DNA from: Carboxylicivirga linearis
GTDB taxonomy: Bacteria > Bacteroidota > Bacteroidia > Bacteroidales > Marinilabiliaceae
Direction: 5' to 3'
DNA length: 64,000 nt
Assembly (NCBI RefSeq): GCF_018271995.1
Contig: NZ_JAGUCO010000008.1
Location: 112,679-176,678 of the forward strand
Shown here one piece after another: positions 53,581 to 62,030 of this stretch; the first letter of the stretch is position 1; each line of letters opens with the position of its first letter. The notes under the pieces are model-generated. The model searched no databases, was not told the DNA's origin, and was given only the letters and a program-made list of their open reading frames with translations. The position numbers were made by a program, and so were the translations under genes.

Positions 53581-54803
53581 TGAGCTTTAAGGGTGCAACA
53601 ATAAATAAACTTAACGGCGGTCTCGGACGAACATCCGAGACCGACCGTGTTATCTGTCTTATCGGCGGTATGACTCTGGTTGGTGATTTGGCTTATAATA
53701 CAGCTGAAGAGTTACTGGATATCAGTACTGTTGAAGACTTAGGTATAACAGCTTCAACAGATGATACCAATGCTGAATTGATGCATTATCATTTGTCGGA
53801 GATGTTCAGACTTGCTCCGGAAAGCACTTTTTACCTTATCCCTGTGGATAAAACAAAGTCCATCGCTGATTTGGTTGCAGATGATGCATTAAAGGCTGCT
53901 ATCCGATCTATTGATGGTATTAATGTTCTTGGTATCTCCGGATTATCCACTCTGGTTGCTGACGGTTTAACTGAAGCCATAGCCTTACAAGGTTTAGTGA
54001 GTGCATTTGAGAGTGAACACCTGTTGATTGATGGAATTTTTGTGGAAGGTGTTGGTGGAGCTTTACCAATAGCCGTTGCCGATTATCCTGATTTACGTTC
54101 CATAACGGCTCCAAATATCAGCTATGTAATTGCCCAGGATCCGGCAGTAGCTGCTTTAAATGCAGCTTATGCCAAACGTGCTGCCATTGGTACCGTGTTA
54201 GGATCAGTAGCTGTGCGAAAAGTGCATGAGGATATTGGATCGGTGGATATTGAAGTAAAACCACGAACCCGACGAGGCGAAGAAAACTACTCATTAAGTA
54301 GTGAATTATTGGGCTATTGGCTTTCGGCTGCTTTGAGCGATGGTACAGGATTTAAAACGCTGTCGGAAGCTGAACAAACCAGCCTGACATCTAAAGGCTG
54401 GATGTATGTTGGTTCGTTTGCTGAATATCCTGGCTTCTATTTGAATGGTTGTCCAACCGCAGTAGATAAGTCAAGCGATTACGCTTACTTCAATAATAAC
54501 TGTATTTGGAATAAAGCAGCTCGCATCATTCGTAAAACACTGATTCCTCGTGTTCGATCCAAAGTACCAACAGATCCAACAACCGGACAGTTAAAAAGTA
54601 CATGGGTATCAGGTGCAGAGCAATCGGTTATGAATGCCCTGGATCCAATGGAGTCAGCCGGTAATATTGATGGTAAAGATGTTTATATCAATCCTGTTCA
54701 GGCAATCAGTGAAACCACTCCTTTGCGTGTAAAAGCGCAGGTTGTTGTGGGTAAGATTGTACATGAGTTTGATGTAGACCTTGGTTTAACCGATAAAATT
54801 TAA
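53580..54803 (+). CDS. Contractile tail sheath (DUF2586-like)
   Basis: The 407-residue protein starts MSFKGATINKLNGGLGR, has the length and order expected of a tail sheath, and is followed directly by a tube-like gene. The pair defines a contractile (myovirus-type) tail. The DUF2586 family includes Bacteroidota phage sheaths. No enzyme motif. Confidence 0.72.
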   Translation: MSFKGATINKLNGGLGRTSETDRVICLIGGMTLVGDLAYNTAEELLDISTVEDLGITASTDDTNAELMHYHLSEMFRLAPESTFYLIPVDKTKSIADLVADDALKAAIRSIDGINVLGISGLSTLVADGLTEAIALQGLVSAFESEHLLIDGIFVEGVGGALPIAVADYPDLRSITAPNISYVIAQDPAVAALNAAYAKRAAIGTVLGSVAVRKVHEDIGSVDIEVKPRTRRGEENYSLSSELLGYWLSAALSDGTGFKTLSEAEQTSLTSKGWMYVGSFAEYPGFYLNGCPTAVDKSSDYAYFNNNCIWNKAARIIRKTLIPRVRSKVPTDPTTGQLKSTWVSGAEQSVMNALDPMESAGNIDGKDVYINPVQAISETTPLRVKAQVVVGKIVHEFDVDLGLTDKI

Positions 54804-54806
54804 GAC

Positions 54807-55241
54807 ATGGCTACAGCTAGTACATTAATAAACAAATTCGGCAAAATGGCCGGATGGAACTCCATTACTGTTAACATGCTTGCCCGTGATATTGAAGGTA
54901 TCACTGAGTTAGAGTATGATGATAATATGGATATGGAGGTAGCCCGGGGACAGGGAGCTTATCCGGTTGGTTATGGTGAAGGAAACTACGAGGCTAAAGG
55001 AGCTATCACTCTTTACCTGGAAGAATGGAACGGACTACAAAAATCATTGCCTCCTGGTTACGGTATGCATCAAATAGCTCCATTCCCTATTGTTGTGGAA
55101 TACGAGTATGAAGGCTTTAAGATGAGAGACACCTTTGTTGCTAAAATTAAAGGCCGTGGTGTTGCGGTTAAGCAAGGTGATAAAACCATTGCCTACAAAG
55201 CCGATTTGATGATTTTAGGTAAGATTCTCTGGAATGTTTAA
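54807..55241 (+). CDS. Tail tube protein
   Basis: The 144-residue beta-rich protein lies directly after the sheath gene. Its size and alternating strands (GEGNYEAKGAITLYLEEW, FVAKIKGRGVAVKQG) fit the tube-forming family (gpM-like). Assignment is by position and size. Confidence 0.68.
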   Translation: MATASTLINKFGKMAGWNSITVNMLARDIEGITELEYDDNMDMEVARGQGAYPVGYGEGNYEAKGAITLYLEEWNGLQKSLPPGYGMHQIAPFPIVVEYEYEGFKMRDTFVAKIKGRGVAVKQGDKTIAYKADLMILGKILWNV

Positions 55242-55254
55242 CCACTGTTTAAAT
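55236..55254. repeat. Paired TTTAAA palindromes before the tail chaperone
   Basis: GTTTAACCactGTTTAAAT, 11-bp spacing, one mismatch in the first half. It ends 10 bases before the ATG at 55265 and overlaps the end of the tube gene. Confidence 0.55.
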
Positions 55255-55264
55255 AATTGTTTCG

Positions 55265-55933
55265 ATGAAAAATACTTATAGAATACTAGTGAGCCTGGCG
55301 GCTCTAATTATTATTACAATTTCCGCTCATGCGGTTACTCATATTGAGTTTGAAACTGCCATTCAGTTTGTAAAAGAGAATGGCGCAATTATGGCTGCTG
55401 CACCAGTTTTGGTAAGCCCTAATATTACAAAGGAGTTGATTGATCAGCTTAAAGTTAAACATGGCAAGCTTAAGATTATAACTGTAGTGGTGGAAGCTCC
55501 AGTGTATGATATTGACCAATTAACATCCGTTCAAACGGCAAACTTGAGAATATTGGGAATTGATCCTGAAATAGTGAGTAATAGTGAGCTTCCAATCGAG
55601 GATCGTTTAAAACAATTGGAAAGGCTAAAAGAATTTAGAGATGATTCAAGTAAACTGGAATTGCTTCAAACGCTCACTTGCTTAGAAGGCAAAATACTGG
55701 AAGATGGGGAACAATATCAATTCCTTGTTAAACGTCCGGATCGTGGATTAATTAAGATGCTGTTACCACTAGCTCAAAGTGGAAAGATTGATGATTTCGC
55801 TGAAAAAGGAGTCAAGAACCTTGTTGTTGGTGGTGATATGGAAGCGCTGGACGATGGCATCGTATTCATGGGCGTTGTTTCGCAGCTTAAACAAATGATA
55901 GCTCCGGCACAAGCTTTTTTATCCAAAGCGTAG
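55265..55933 (+). CDS. Tail assembly chaperone (shorter product)
   Basis: The 222-residue protein should help fold or measure the tail around the tape measure. Its C-terminal third (YQFLVKRPDRGLIKMLLPLA, then VGGDMEALDDGIVFMG) looks like Bacteroidota phage chaperones, and KHGKLKIITV near residue 70 is the usual N-terminal element. Two unusual parts are an N-terminal hydrophobic, signal-like segment (LVSLAALIIITISAHA) and a roughly 80-residue stretch between the two conserved elements. A T TTT TTA site close to the stop (55915-55921) allows a -1 frameshift to a longer product ending at 56157. Confidence 0.72.
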   Translation: MKNTYRILVSLAALIIITISAHAVTHIEFETAIQFVKENGAIMAAAPVLVSPNITKELIDQLKVKHGKLKIITVVVEAPVYDIDQLTSVQTANLRILGIDPEIVSNSELPIEDRLKQLERLKEFRDDSSKLELLQTLTCLEGKILEDGEQYQFLVKRPDRGLIKMLLPLAQSGKIDDFAEKGVKNLVVGGDMEALDDGIVFMGVVSQLKQMIAPAQAFLSKA

Positions 55934-56157
55934 AGAATTACAAGATTGACAAAGAGGACTTCATTAGTCAGGCTGATGCCGTAATCAGGTATGAATACGG
56001 CATTGATCCTGACACCTTGGATGATGAAGCCTTTTGTAAACTCTACGCAGAATATCTGTACATCAACGAACTCAAACATTTAAACATCAAGACGGCCATT
56101 TTAGCCGCAGTAGCAACCGTATTGGGAGATGGGAACAACGACTCAGTGGATACTTGA
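55265..56157 (+). CDS. Tail assembly chaperone, -1 frameshift fusion product
   Basis: If ribosomes slip by -1 at 55915-55921 (T TTT TTA), 219 residues of the chaperone continue as 78 more codons from 55921 to a TGA at 56155. The extension reads VENYKIDKEDFISQAD and includes EYLYINELKHLNIKTAIL. It has no start codon of its own and overlaps the tape-measure start (56129). This is the known G/GT arrangement of tailed phages. Confidence 0.72.
55915..55921 (+). promoter_or_regulatory. -1 programmed frameshift slippery heptamer
   Basis: T TTT TTA in the zero frame of the chaperone, 12 bases before its TAG stop. The -1 frame is open past the stop for 78 codons. The heptamer is a canonical X XXY YYZ site; I see no strong downstream stem. 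Confidence 0.75.
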
Positions 56158-58117
56158 ATTGGTGGATAAAATCACCTCACCGATGAAAGGCATCATCAAT
56201 GCAAGCGATGAGGCTGCTTCTGCTGTGGAGGGAGTTGGTACCAAAGCCGATAAAAGTGGTGATAAGCTAAAAGGAATGTCGGCTATTGACCTGTATGCCA
56301 TCAGTGATGCAGTCAATAACATTGCCGATGAGTTTAATAAGATCAATGAGCCGGGTGCTGCTTTCAATGCCCAAATGAAAGAACTGGAGGCTATTTCTGG
56401 TGTAACAGGTGATGCGCTGGAGGCAATGGGCGATAAAGGACGTGCTACTGCAAAAGACTTTGGTGGAGATGCATCTGCTATGCTGGAGAGTTATAAAGGC
56501 ATCCTTGGAAAGTTAGGGCCTGATATTGCACAAAACAGTGACGCGCTTGACTTGATGGGGCGAAACGTAGCCACTTTGAGTAAAACGATGAAGGGTGATG
56601 CCGTTGGAGCCATGAATGCTTTAACCGGTTCGATGCTTCAGTTTAATTCGGACATACAGGATCCAATGGAAATGGCAACCAAGATGACCGAACAAATGAA
56701 CATCATGGCGGCTGCATCGAAAGAAGGATCAGCGGAGGTTCCTTTTATTACGCAAAGTATAAAACAAGCCGGTACAGCGGCCAAAAATGCCAATGTTACG
56801 TTTGCTGAAACAAATGCTGTTATCCAGGCATTGGGCAAAGGTGCTATTTATGGTTCTGAGGCAGGTGTCGGACTACGCAACATGTTGGGTAAAATGTCGG
56901 GTATTGATGTAATACCAAAGAATGCCGTTGCCAAAATGGAAGCGTTGGGTATTAATTACGATATCGTTAGCGATAAAACACGCCCATTTGTTGAACGCCT
57001 GAAGGAACTGCAGAAAGCACAGTCTGATGCCACTTTGATAGCCCAGATATTTGGAGTTGAGAACCAAAATGCGGCCAATGTTATCCTGAATAATATTGGA
57101 TTTATTGAGGATCTACAGGGAAAGATAGTAGGCACTAATACAGCTACTGAACAGGCTAATATTATAATGAGTGGCTATACCGAAACGATGAGTCGTGTCG
57201 GTGCCTGGTTCACTGATTTAAAGATTAGCATGTTCGATGTCACTTCAAAGATGACACCTTTTGTAGATGGTTTAGCCGGTGCAGTTACTGTATTTGCTAA
57301 TATGGCCAATGCCGGTAAAGGTGTGCAATTGCTTTTTAATACACTGAAAACAATGCCTGTTATAGGTAAGCTGGTAACATTGGGTAGTACCATTGCTTCC
57401 AGTGGATTTACCATGATGAGTACAGCGGCTAAAGGTTTGGGAGTTGCCATTATGAACATACCTATCATTGGTTGGATAGCTGCTATTGTTGCAGGATTAA
57501 TTGCATTAGGCGCTTATTTCTGGAAAACATCAGAGACATTCAGAAAGGTTTTAATGGGCGTATGGGAATTTATTAAAACGGCCTTCCTGGGATACTATAA
57601 ATTCATCTGGAATATTCTCCAGTCTATTTGGGATCTGATCAAGAAAGTATTCAATCCAAAGAATTGGTTTGATAGTGATTTCAGTTTTGCGGATGCCTTT
57701 AAGGATGCAGTAAGCAGTATTAAAGATGCGGCTGTTGAATATGGAACCGAAATGGGTGAGTCTTATGCCAAAGGAGCGGCGAAAGGCGCTGAAAGCTGGA
57801 AAAAGGATAACCCGGTAGTCGATCCGGAACTGAATCCGGATAATAATCCTAAACCAGTTGGAGCTATTCCGATAAACAAGGTTAGTCCTGTTTTGACTCC
57901 AGGAAAACTAACAGCTAATGGTTCGACAACTGCAAAAGGACTTAGTGGATCCGGAGGAAGTGGGTCTATTAAAAACGTGAATCAACGGATTGACGTTAAA
58001 AACTACTTTACCATTGCTCCAGGTGCAGACAAAAGTGAATTTGAAAGCATTGCTGAGAAAATAGTAAGGGCTATTAATGATAAACTAAGCGACAGTATGG
58101 TCGCTGCCAGTATGTAA
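56129..58117 (+). CDS. Tail tape-measure protein
   Basis: The 662-residue protein has a TP901-type N-terminus (LVDKITSPMKGIINASDEA), long helical and Ala-rich regions, and hydrophobic stretches near 385-470 (IIGWIAAIVAGLIALGAYFW). Its length sets the tail length. The start overlaps the -1 frameshift product and the stop lies 2 bases before the next gene. Confidence 0.83.
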   Translation: MGTTTQWILELVDKITSPMKGIINASDEAASAVEGVGTKADKSGDKLKGMSAIDLYAISDAVNNIADEFNKINEPGAAFNAQMKELEAISGVTGDALEAMGDKGRATAKDFGGDASAMLESYKGILGKLGPDIAQNSDALDLMGRNVATLSKTMKGDAVGAMNALTGSMLQFNSDIQDPMEMATKMTEQMNIMAAASKEGSAEVPFITQSIKQAGTAAKNANVTFAETNAVIQALGKGAIYGSEAGVGLRNMLGKMSGIDVIPKNAVAKMEALGINYDIVSDKTRPFVERLKELQKAQSDATLIAQIFGVENQNAANVILNNIGFIEDLQGKIVGTNTATEQANIIMSGYTETMSRVGAWFTDLKISMFDVTSKMTPFVDGLAGAVTVFANMANAGKGVQLLFNTLKTMPVIGKLVTLGSTIASSGFTMMSTAAKGLGVAIMNIPIIGWIAAIVAGLIALGAYFWKTSETFRKVLMGVWEFIKTAFLGYYKFIWNILQSIWDLIKKVFNPKNWFDSDFSFADAFKDAVSSIKDAAVEYGTEMGESYAKGAAKGAESWKKDNPVVDPELNPDNNPKPVGAIPINKVSPVLTPGKLTANGSTTAKGLSGSGGSGSIKNVNQRIDVKNYFTIAPGADKSEFESIAEKIVRAINDKLSDSMVAASM

Positions 58118-58119
58118 GT

Positions 58120-58788
58120 ATGACAGATTTCAAAGCAAATATATCAAGCAATCGCGGAGCCATTGACATTGGCTATGTAGGCAATCTATTAAGCGAGGTT
58201 TACCACGTTGAAACTCCTGTCTACTTACCCTGGTTCTTTGACTATAAAAAGAAGCTGTCTGTTTATGCTGGTGTTGAAGTTGAAGAGGAACTGGAGTATG
58301 AAAATGCTCCTGTGCGATATGGTCAAAAGTCGTATGGTGCCTTTTGGTTAAAAGGTGGCAAATATAATATTTGGGATTATACGGGAAAGTTAATACCGAA
58401 TGAGTTTAATGATTTATTAATGCCATTGGCTACTATGGTTGATTTTGACAGGCCAAAGGTTGTGAGTAAAACAACAACTAATAGCGGAACTGTTAAAGAG
58501 ATTTATGGTTTAGGTGACTGGACTATATCTATCAATGGTATTATTCTACCTGACAAATACAACCCATACACTCAGCAAACTGTGGCTGAACAAATGGAAG
58601 CTATCCAAAAGTTCCATGAGATTGCCGGAAGTATTGAAGTGGAAGGCCAGTTGTTTGCTCAACGCAAAATAAGCCGAATTGTAACAGAAAGCTTATCGTT
58701 TAAGCCGGTGCAAGGCCGTCCGAATATGATGCAATACAGTATTGAGGCTGTTAGTGATGAAGATTTACTGTTAACTGATATCCTATGA
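58120..58788 (+). CDS. DUF6046-like baseplate or tail protein
   Basis: The 222-residue protein starts MTDFKANISSNRGAI and has the general pattern of the DUF6046 family found after tape-measure genes in Bacteroidota phages (GDWTISINGIILPDKYNPY, RIVTESLSFKPVQGRPNMM). Likely hub-proximal. The stop overlaps the next start (ATGA at 58785). Confidence 0.68.
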   Translation: MTDFKANISSNRGAIDIGYVGNLLSEVYHVETPVYLPWFFDYKKKLSVYAGVEVEEELEYENAPVRYGQKSYGAFWLKGGKYNIWDYTGKLIPNEFNDLLMPLATMVDFDRPKVVSKTTTNSGTVKEIYGLGDWTISINGIILPDKYNPYTQQTVAEQMEAIQKFHEIAGSIEVEGQLFAQRKISRIVTESLSFKPVQGRPNMMQYSIEAVSDEDLLLTDIL

Positions 58789-59744
58789 GTACTTACGCAC
58801 AATATGGTGAAATAGTATTTCCGGCAAACGAAGGACGTCAAGGTTTCAGAATTCGGCGCTTTAGTGAATGTACCATTGAAAGCAGCTGGCAATCATTAAC
58901 CGATACCGCTGAAATTATCACACCGCGAAAAGTGAAGGACTTTAACCGGATGAAAGTAAGCGAGTGGTTTCGCGAAGGTGATCCGGTGGAAATATGGTTG
59001 GGTTACGACGGTAATCTTGAGCTTGAGTTCTCCGGTTATGTCAGTAAGGTTCCTGCAGGTATTCCATTAGTGATAAGCTGCGAGGATGAGATGTATAAAC
59101 TGAAGCGTCAGACAGTGAGTGTTAGCAAACAGAATTGCACTTTAAAAGAGTTGCTGACCGCAATTGCTCCAGGTTATATAGTTGTGTGTGATGATAGTCA
59201 ATTATTAGGTAATGTTCGTTTTTCAAATATGGCCTCCAGTCAGATACTGGATGAGTTAAAAAAGCAAGGTATTCACAGTTGGTTTGAGGGTAAAGAGCTT
59301 CATGCCTTCAGTAAAAGTAAAAACGAATTGGATCCGGTGGATATTCAACTGGAGAGAACAGCCAGTGAAAGCCTGAAACAAAAAGCTATTGAGGACACGA
59401 TGGTTATTATTAGCCTGATTCGAAAGAAAGGCAAAAAGCTGAAGGTAGAGTATGGAGATAAAGGAGCCGGCAAACGACTAACCAAGGAATTGAGTGGTAT
59501 AGAAATCAGTGAGGATGAAATGCGGCGCGAGGCTAAAAAGATTTACGATGAAGCCAAACAACCCGGATTAGACGGTGATGTCACTTTGTTTGGTGTACCT
59601 CGTGTGCAACATGGCATGAAAATGAACTTAAATAGTGTTCTCTATCCTGAAAAAGATGGGATATACTACATCGATGCAGTAACAAAAACATACTTGCCTG
59701 GAGAGTATAGGCAAGCATGTAAATTGGGAGATAAGGCTGTATGA
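58785..59744 (+). CDS. Baseplate hub protein (gpD/gp44-like)
   Basis: The 319-residue protein follows the DUF6046-like gene and precedes the spike-like gene. It has strand-rich character (FRIRRFSECTIESSWQSL) typical of gp27/gpD hub proteins. Its position fits the Mu gp44 or P2 gpD place. Start and stop overlap neighbours as ATGA. Confidence 0.65.
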   Translation: MSTYAQYGEIVFPANEGRQGFRIRRFSECTIESSWQSLTDTAEIITPRKVKDFNRMKVSEWFREGDPVEIWLGYDGNLELEFSGYVSKVPAGIPLVISCEDEMYKLKRQTVSVSKQNCTLKELLTAIAPGYIVVCDDSQLLGNVRFSNMASSQILDELKKQGIHSWFEGKELHAFSKSKNELDPVDIQLERTASESLKQKAIEDTMVIISLIRKKGKKLKVEYGDKGAGKRLTKELSGIEISEDEMRREAKKIYDEAKQPGLDGDVTLFGVPRVQHGMKMNLNSVLYPEKDGIYYIDAVTKTYLPGEYRQACKLGDKAV

Positions 59745-60250
59745 CTTTAAAAAGTGAATTAGACCAATTTGGGCAGCTGTTTAAACAACATTTAAACGGT
59801 AATATGAAAGCCTCCTTGCGATGGGTAACAGCTACGGCTGTTAATTGGGACGAACAAACTATGACGGCCACAGACAGTGACGAACTGGAATATTTTGATG
59901 TGTTGTTGGGAGTTGGAACGATGGCTGTTAAACCAGTTTTAAATACCGATTGCCTGATAGCAATAATTGAAGGTGATGAGGCAACGGCCTTTTTGCTACA
60001 TGCAGATGAAGCGGAGTTAATTCAATTCAATGGTGGATCGAATGGAGGTTTAACCATTACACCCACTTTGAAAGATAACCTGGAGAAAAACAACGCCATA
60101 CTGAAGGCAATGCTTGATGTGATTACAGGCCCTGAATTAACACAGGCTGCTAATACTCCAAGTGTGTTGCAGGTAGCTTTAAAAACAGCGGTAACAGGAA
60201 AAGAAATGGGAGACTTTGCTGAGATTGAAAATACTAAAATAATGCATTGA
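59741..60250 (+). CDS. Baseplate spike-like protein (gpV/gp45-type)
   Basis: The 169-residue protein has an OB-like N-terminal part (ASLRWVTATAVNWDEQTMT) and a helical C-terminus, as small baseplate spike proteins have. A paired TTTAAAC motif lies in codons 13-19 and ends 6 bases before an in-frame ATG at 59804 (Met 22), which could be a second start. The stop overlaps the following ATG (TGATG). Confidence 0.62.
   Translation: MTLKSELDQFGQLFKQHLNGNMKASLRWVTATAVNWDEQTMTATDSDELEYFDVLLGVGTMAVKPVLNTDCLIAIIEGDEATAFLLHADEAELIQFNGGSNGGLTITPTLKDNLEKNNAILKAMLDVITGPELTQAANTPSVLQVALKTAVTGKEMGDFAEIENTKIMH
59779..59797. repeat. Paired TTTAAA palindromes, 11-bp spacing
   Basis: GTTTAAACaacATTTAAAC, exact match of both halves to the phage motif. 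It is inside the 59741 gene and 6 bases before its internal ATG at 59804. Confidence 0.6.
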
Positions 60251-60558
60251 TGGAAGGTGTTTTGCTTGATAAGGATTATGAGTTGATGATACGTCCGAAG
60301 CTGGATAGTAGTGGAAAAATCCTAAGCGGCTTAGTGGTTGGTGATAGTACTGATCAGTGTGCAGCGCTTGTTCTGGAGATGAGTCAGGGCGAATTGAAGG
60401 AAGATCCTTTATTAGGACCAGGCTTAACAAAATTCATTCGGAGCAAATACACACCATCGCAAATTGATCAGCGTATACGGTCTCATTTTACCCGTGCCGG
60501 CATCAACTATGAAGAGTATAAGGATCGCATTAATAAAACTATAAAAACGGTTGAGTAA
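60250..60558 (+). CDS. Baseplate wedge protein, gp25-like
   Basis: The ATG at 60250 is used (an upstream TTG at 60247 adds one residue). The 102-residue protein has the gp25 feature SQGELKEDPLLGPG near residue 44 and IRSHFTRAGINYEEY near the end. Such proteins sit in the baseplate wedge and nucleate the sheath. The next ATG (60558) overlaps its stop. Confidence 0.7.
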   Translation: MEGVLLDKDYELMIRPKLDSSGKILSGLVVGDSTDQCAALVLEMSQGELKEDPLLGPGLTKFIRSKYTPSQIDQRIRSHFTRAGINYEEYKDRINKTIKTVE

Positions 60559-61052
60559 TGATATTTGAAAATCTTATAAAAGAAAACAAGACAGCCTTTA
60601 TTGCGAAGGTTAAAGAAGTGGCTATGTATTTAGGAGTAAAGCCTGAACATTTAATGTTTTTAATGTGGTTTGAAACGGCTCACACATTGGATCATCGTAT
60701 TACCAACCGAATTGGTGCAACCGGATTGATTCAGTTTATGCCTGCTACTGCCAAAGGACTAGGAACCACAACAGATGCTTTACGCCAAATGAGCAATGTT
60801 GAGCAAATGGAATATGTAAAGAAACATCTATCGTTTGCCCGTGGCAGATATAAAGATTTTGTGGATCTGTATTGTGGCATCTTTTGGCCGGCTGCTGTTG
60901 GTAAGCCTGATACCTACCGGATCACATCGGATAAAGTAGCCATGCAAAACCCTCTTTTCGATATCAACCGCGACAGGGATATTGAGAAAAAGGAAATACG
61001 GACTGCTCTATTAAAGCAGATTCCTCGCGAATACAAATACCTTTTTGAATAA
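60558..61052 (+). CDS. Phage lysozyme/transglycosylase-like protein
   Basis: The 164-residue soluble protein has an SLT-type pattern: the likely catalytic Glu39 in MWFETAHT, then the conserved GATGLIQFMPATA (53-65). It cleaves peptidoglycan for lysis or injection. It has no signal peptide, so it would need a holin or is part of the tail. It follows the baseplate wedge gene and precedes the spanin-like pair. Confidence 0.82.
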   Translation: MIFENLIKENKTAFIAKVKEVAMYLGVKPEHLMFLMWFETAHTLDHRITNRIGATGLIQFMPATAKGLGTTTDALRQMSNVEQMEYVKKHLSFARGRYKDFVDLYCGIFWPAAVGKPDTYRITSDKVAMQNPLFDINRDRDIEKKEIRTALLKQIPREYKYLFE

Positions 61053-61057
61053 TTAAA

Positions 61058-61432
61058 ATGTTAAAAATGGAACTCGTAAGTCTGATACTTAACCTTGTTT
61101 TAGGAGGTGGCCTAATTGGTACCCTGGTTACGTTGCGCGCCACTAAAAAGAAAGCCAATGCCGATGCCAAAGCCTCGGAGCTTGACAATGTGCAGGAGGC
61201 AATTACAATCTGGCGCGAAATGGCCGAAAATCTTCGCAAAGAACTGGAAGCATCCAGGAAAGAAAATGAGTTAGTGAACGAGCAAATGCGCAAGGAAGTT
61301 GAAAGCTTAAGACGTGCGGTTTCCAGATTGACAACGGTTAATAATAAAATGGTGAAGCTCCTGGATAAAATTACTCCGGAGAATCTTGACTCAATGGTTG
61401 AACAAATAAAAAAGATTCATAATGAGAATTAG
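61058..61432 (+). CDS. Membrane-anchored coiled-coil protein, i-spanin-like
   Basis: The 124-residue protein has an N-terminal transmembrane helix (LVSLILNLVLGGGLIGTLVTL, about 5-25) and a long charged coiled coil (WREMAENLRKELEASRKENE). This is the topology of inner-membrane spanin subunits. The end overlaps the next gene's start by 11 bases, and the next gene is a lipoprotein with a C-terminal helix. Confidence 0.62.
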   Translation: MLKMELVSLILNLVLGGGLIGTLVTLRATKKKANADAKASELDNVQEAITIWREMAENLRKELEASRKENELVNEQMRKEVESLRRAVSRLTTVNNKMVKLLDKITPENLDSMVEQIKKIHNEN

Positions 61433-61964
61433 TAAAAGAGACAGTAGTAATAAGCTTTCTGTAGGTGTTTTTATATTTCTCCTGGTTGCATTAACCGGAT
61501 GCAAAACGGTAAAAAAAACGGTGGATGTACAATCGGATTTTGAAACGATTAAAAATAACGATGTGCAGGTATCTACCGATAGTGTTAGCCTGGTTAAAGT
61601 CGATACTCAATTTGAAGATAAATCAGTGCTGAGTGATAGCGTTGTTGTAAACGAAGTGACAGTTGTTTTAAGTAAGCCCGATTCAAGCGGCCAACAATAT
61701 CCGGAACAAATAACCTACCGGGAAACAACCAAGGTTAACAATGCTAAAAAGGACATCAAACAAGTAAAGGACTCTGTACTTACAACAGACTTTAATCAAT
61801 TGCTTATTGACAAGACGGACTCAAAATCCGGTGTGTCGGTTGCAATCGACTCTAAAGTGAAAGAAAAGAAACCTAAAACACTTCTATGGATCCTTCTTTT
61901 ATTAGGTTCAGGAGTGTTGATTTTTGGATATTTCATTTTAAAGCGTTTTGGCTTGATAAAATAG
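61422..61964 (+). CDS. Lipoprotein with C-terminal membrane helix, spanin-like
   Basis: The 180-residue protein has a lipoprotein signal (VFIFLLVALTGC, Cys near residue 27), a hydrophilic middle and a C-terminal membrane helix (LLWILLLLGSGVLIFGYFIL). A lipid anchor at one end and an inner-membrane helix at the other match unimolecular spanins (T1 gp11 type). Start overlaps the preceding i-spanin-like gene (61422-61432). The two may act together. Confidence 0.65.
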   Translation: MRISKRDSSNKLSVGVFIFLLVALTGCKTVKKTVDVQSDFETIKNNDVQVSTDSVSLVKVDTQFEDKSVLSDSVVVNEVTVVLSKPDSSGQQYPEQITYRETTKVNNAKKDIKQVKDSVLTTDFNQLLIDKTDSKSGVSVAIDSKVKEKKPKTLLWILLLLGSGVLIFGYFILKRFGLIK

Positions 61965-62004
61965 CAAAGTGGAATATTGACACAAGTAAACTAATGTCAT
62001 TTCA

Positions 62005-62023
62005 ATTTAAACGGTATTTAAAC
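62005..62023. repeat. Paired TTTAAA palindromes before the LysM-like gene
   Basis: ATTTAAACggtATTTAAAC, both halves exact, 7 bases before the ATG at 62031. Confidence 0.6.
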
Positions 62024-62030
62024 GGCAATT

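Noticed and set aside
55930..56157. Independent small gene between chaperone and tape measure
   Set aside because: No start codon in frame near its left end; the -1 shift from the chaperone explains it better.
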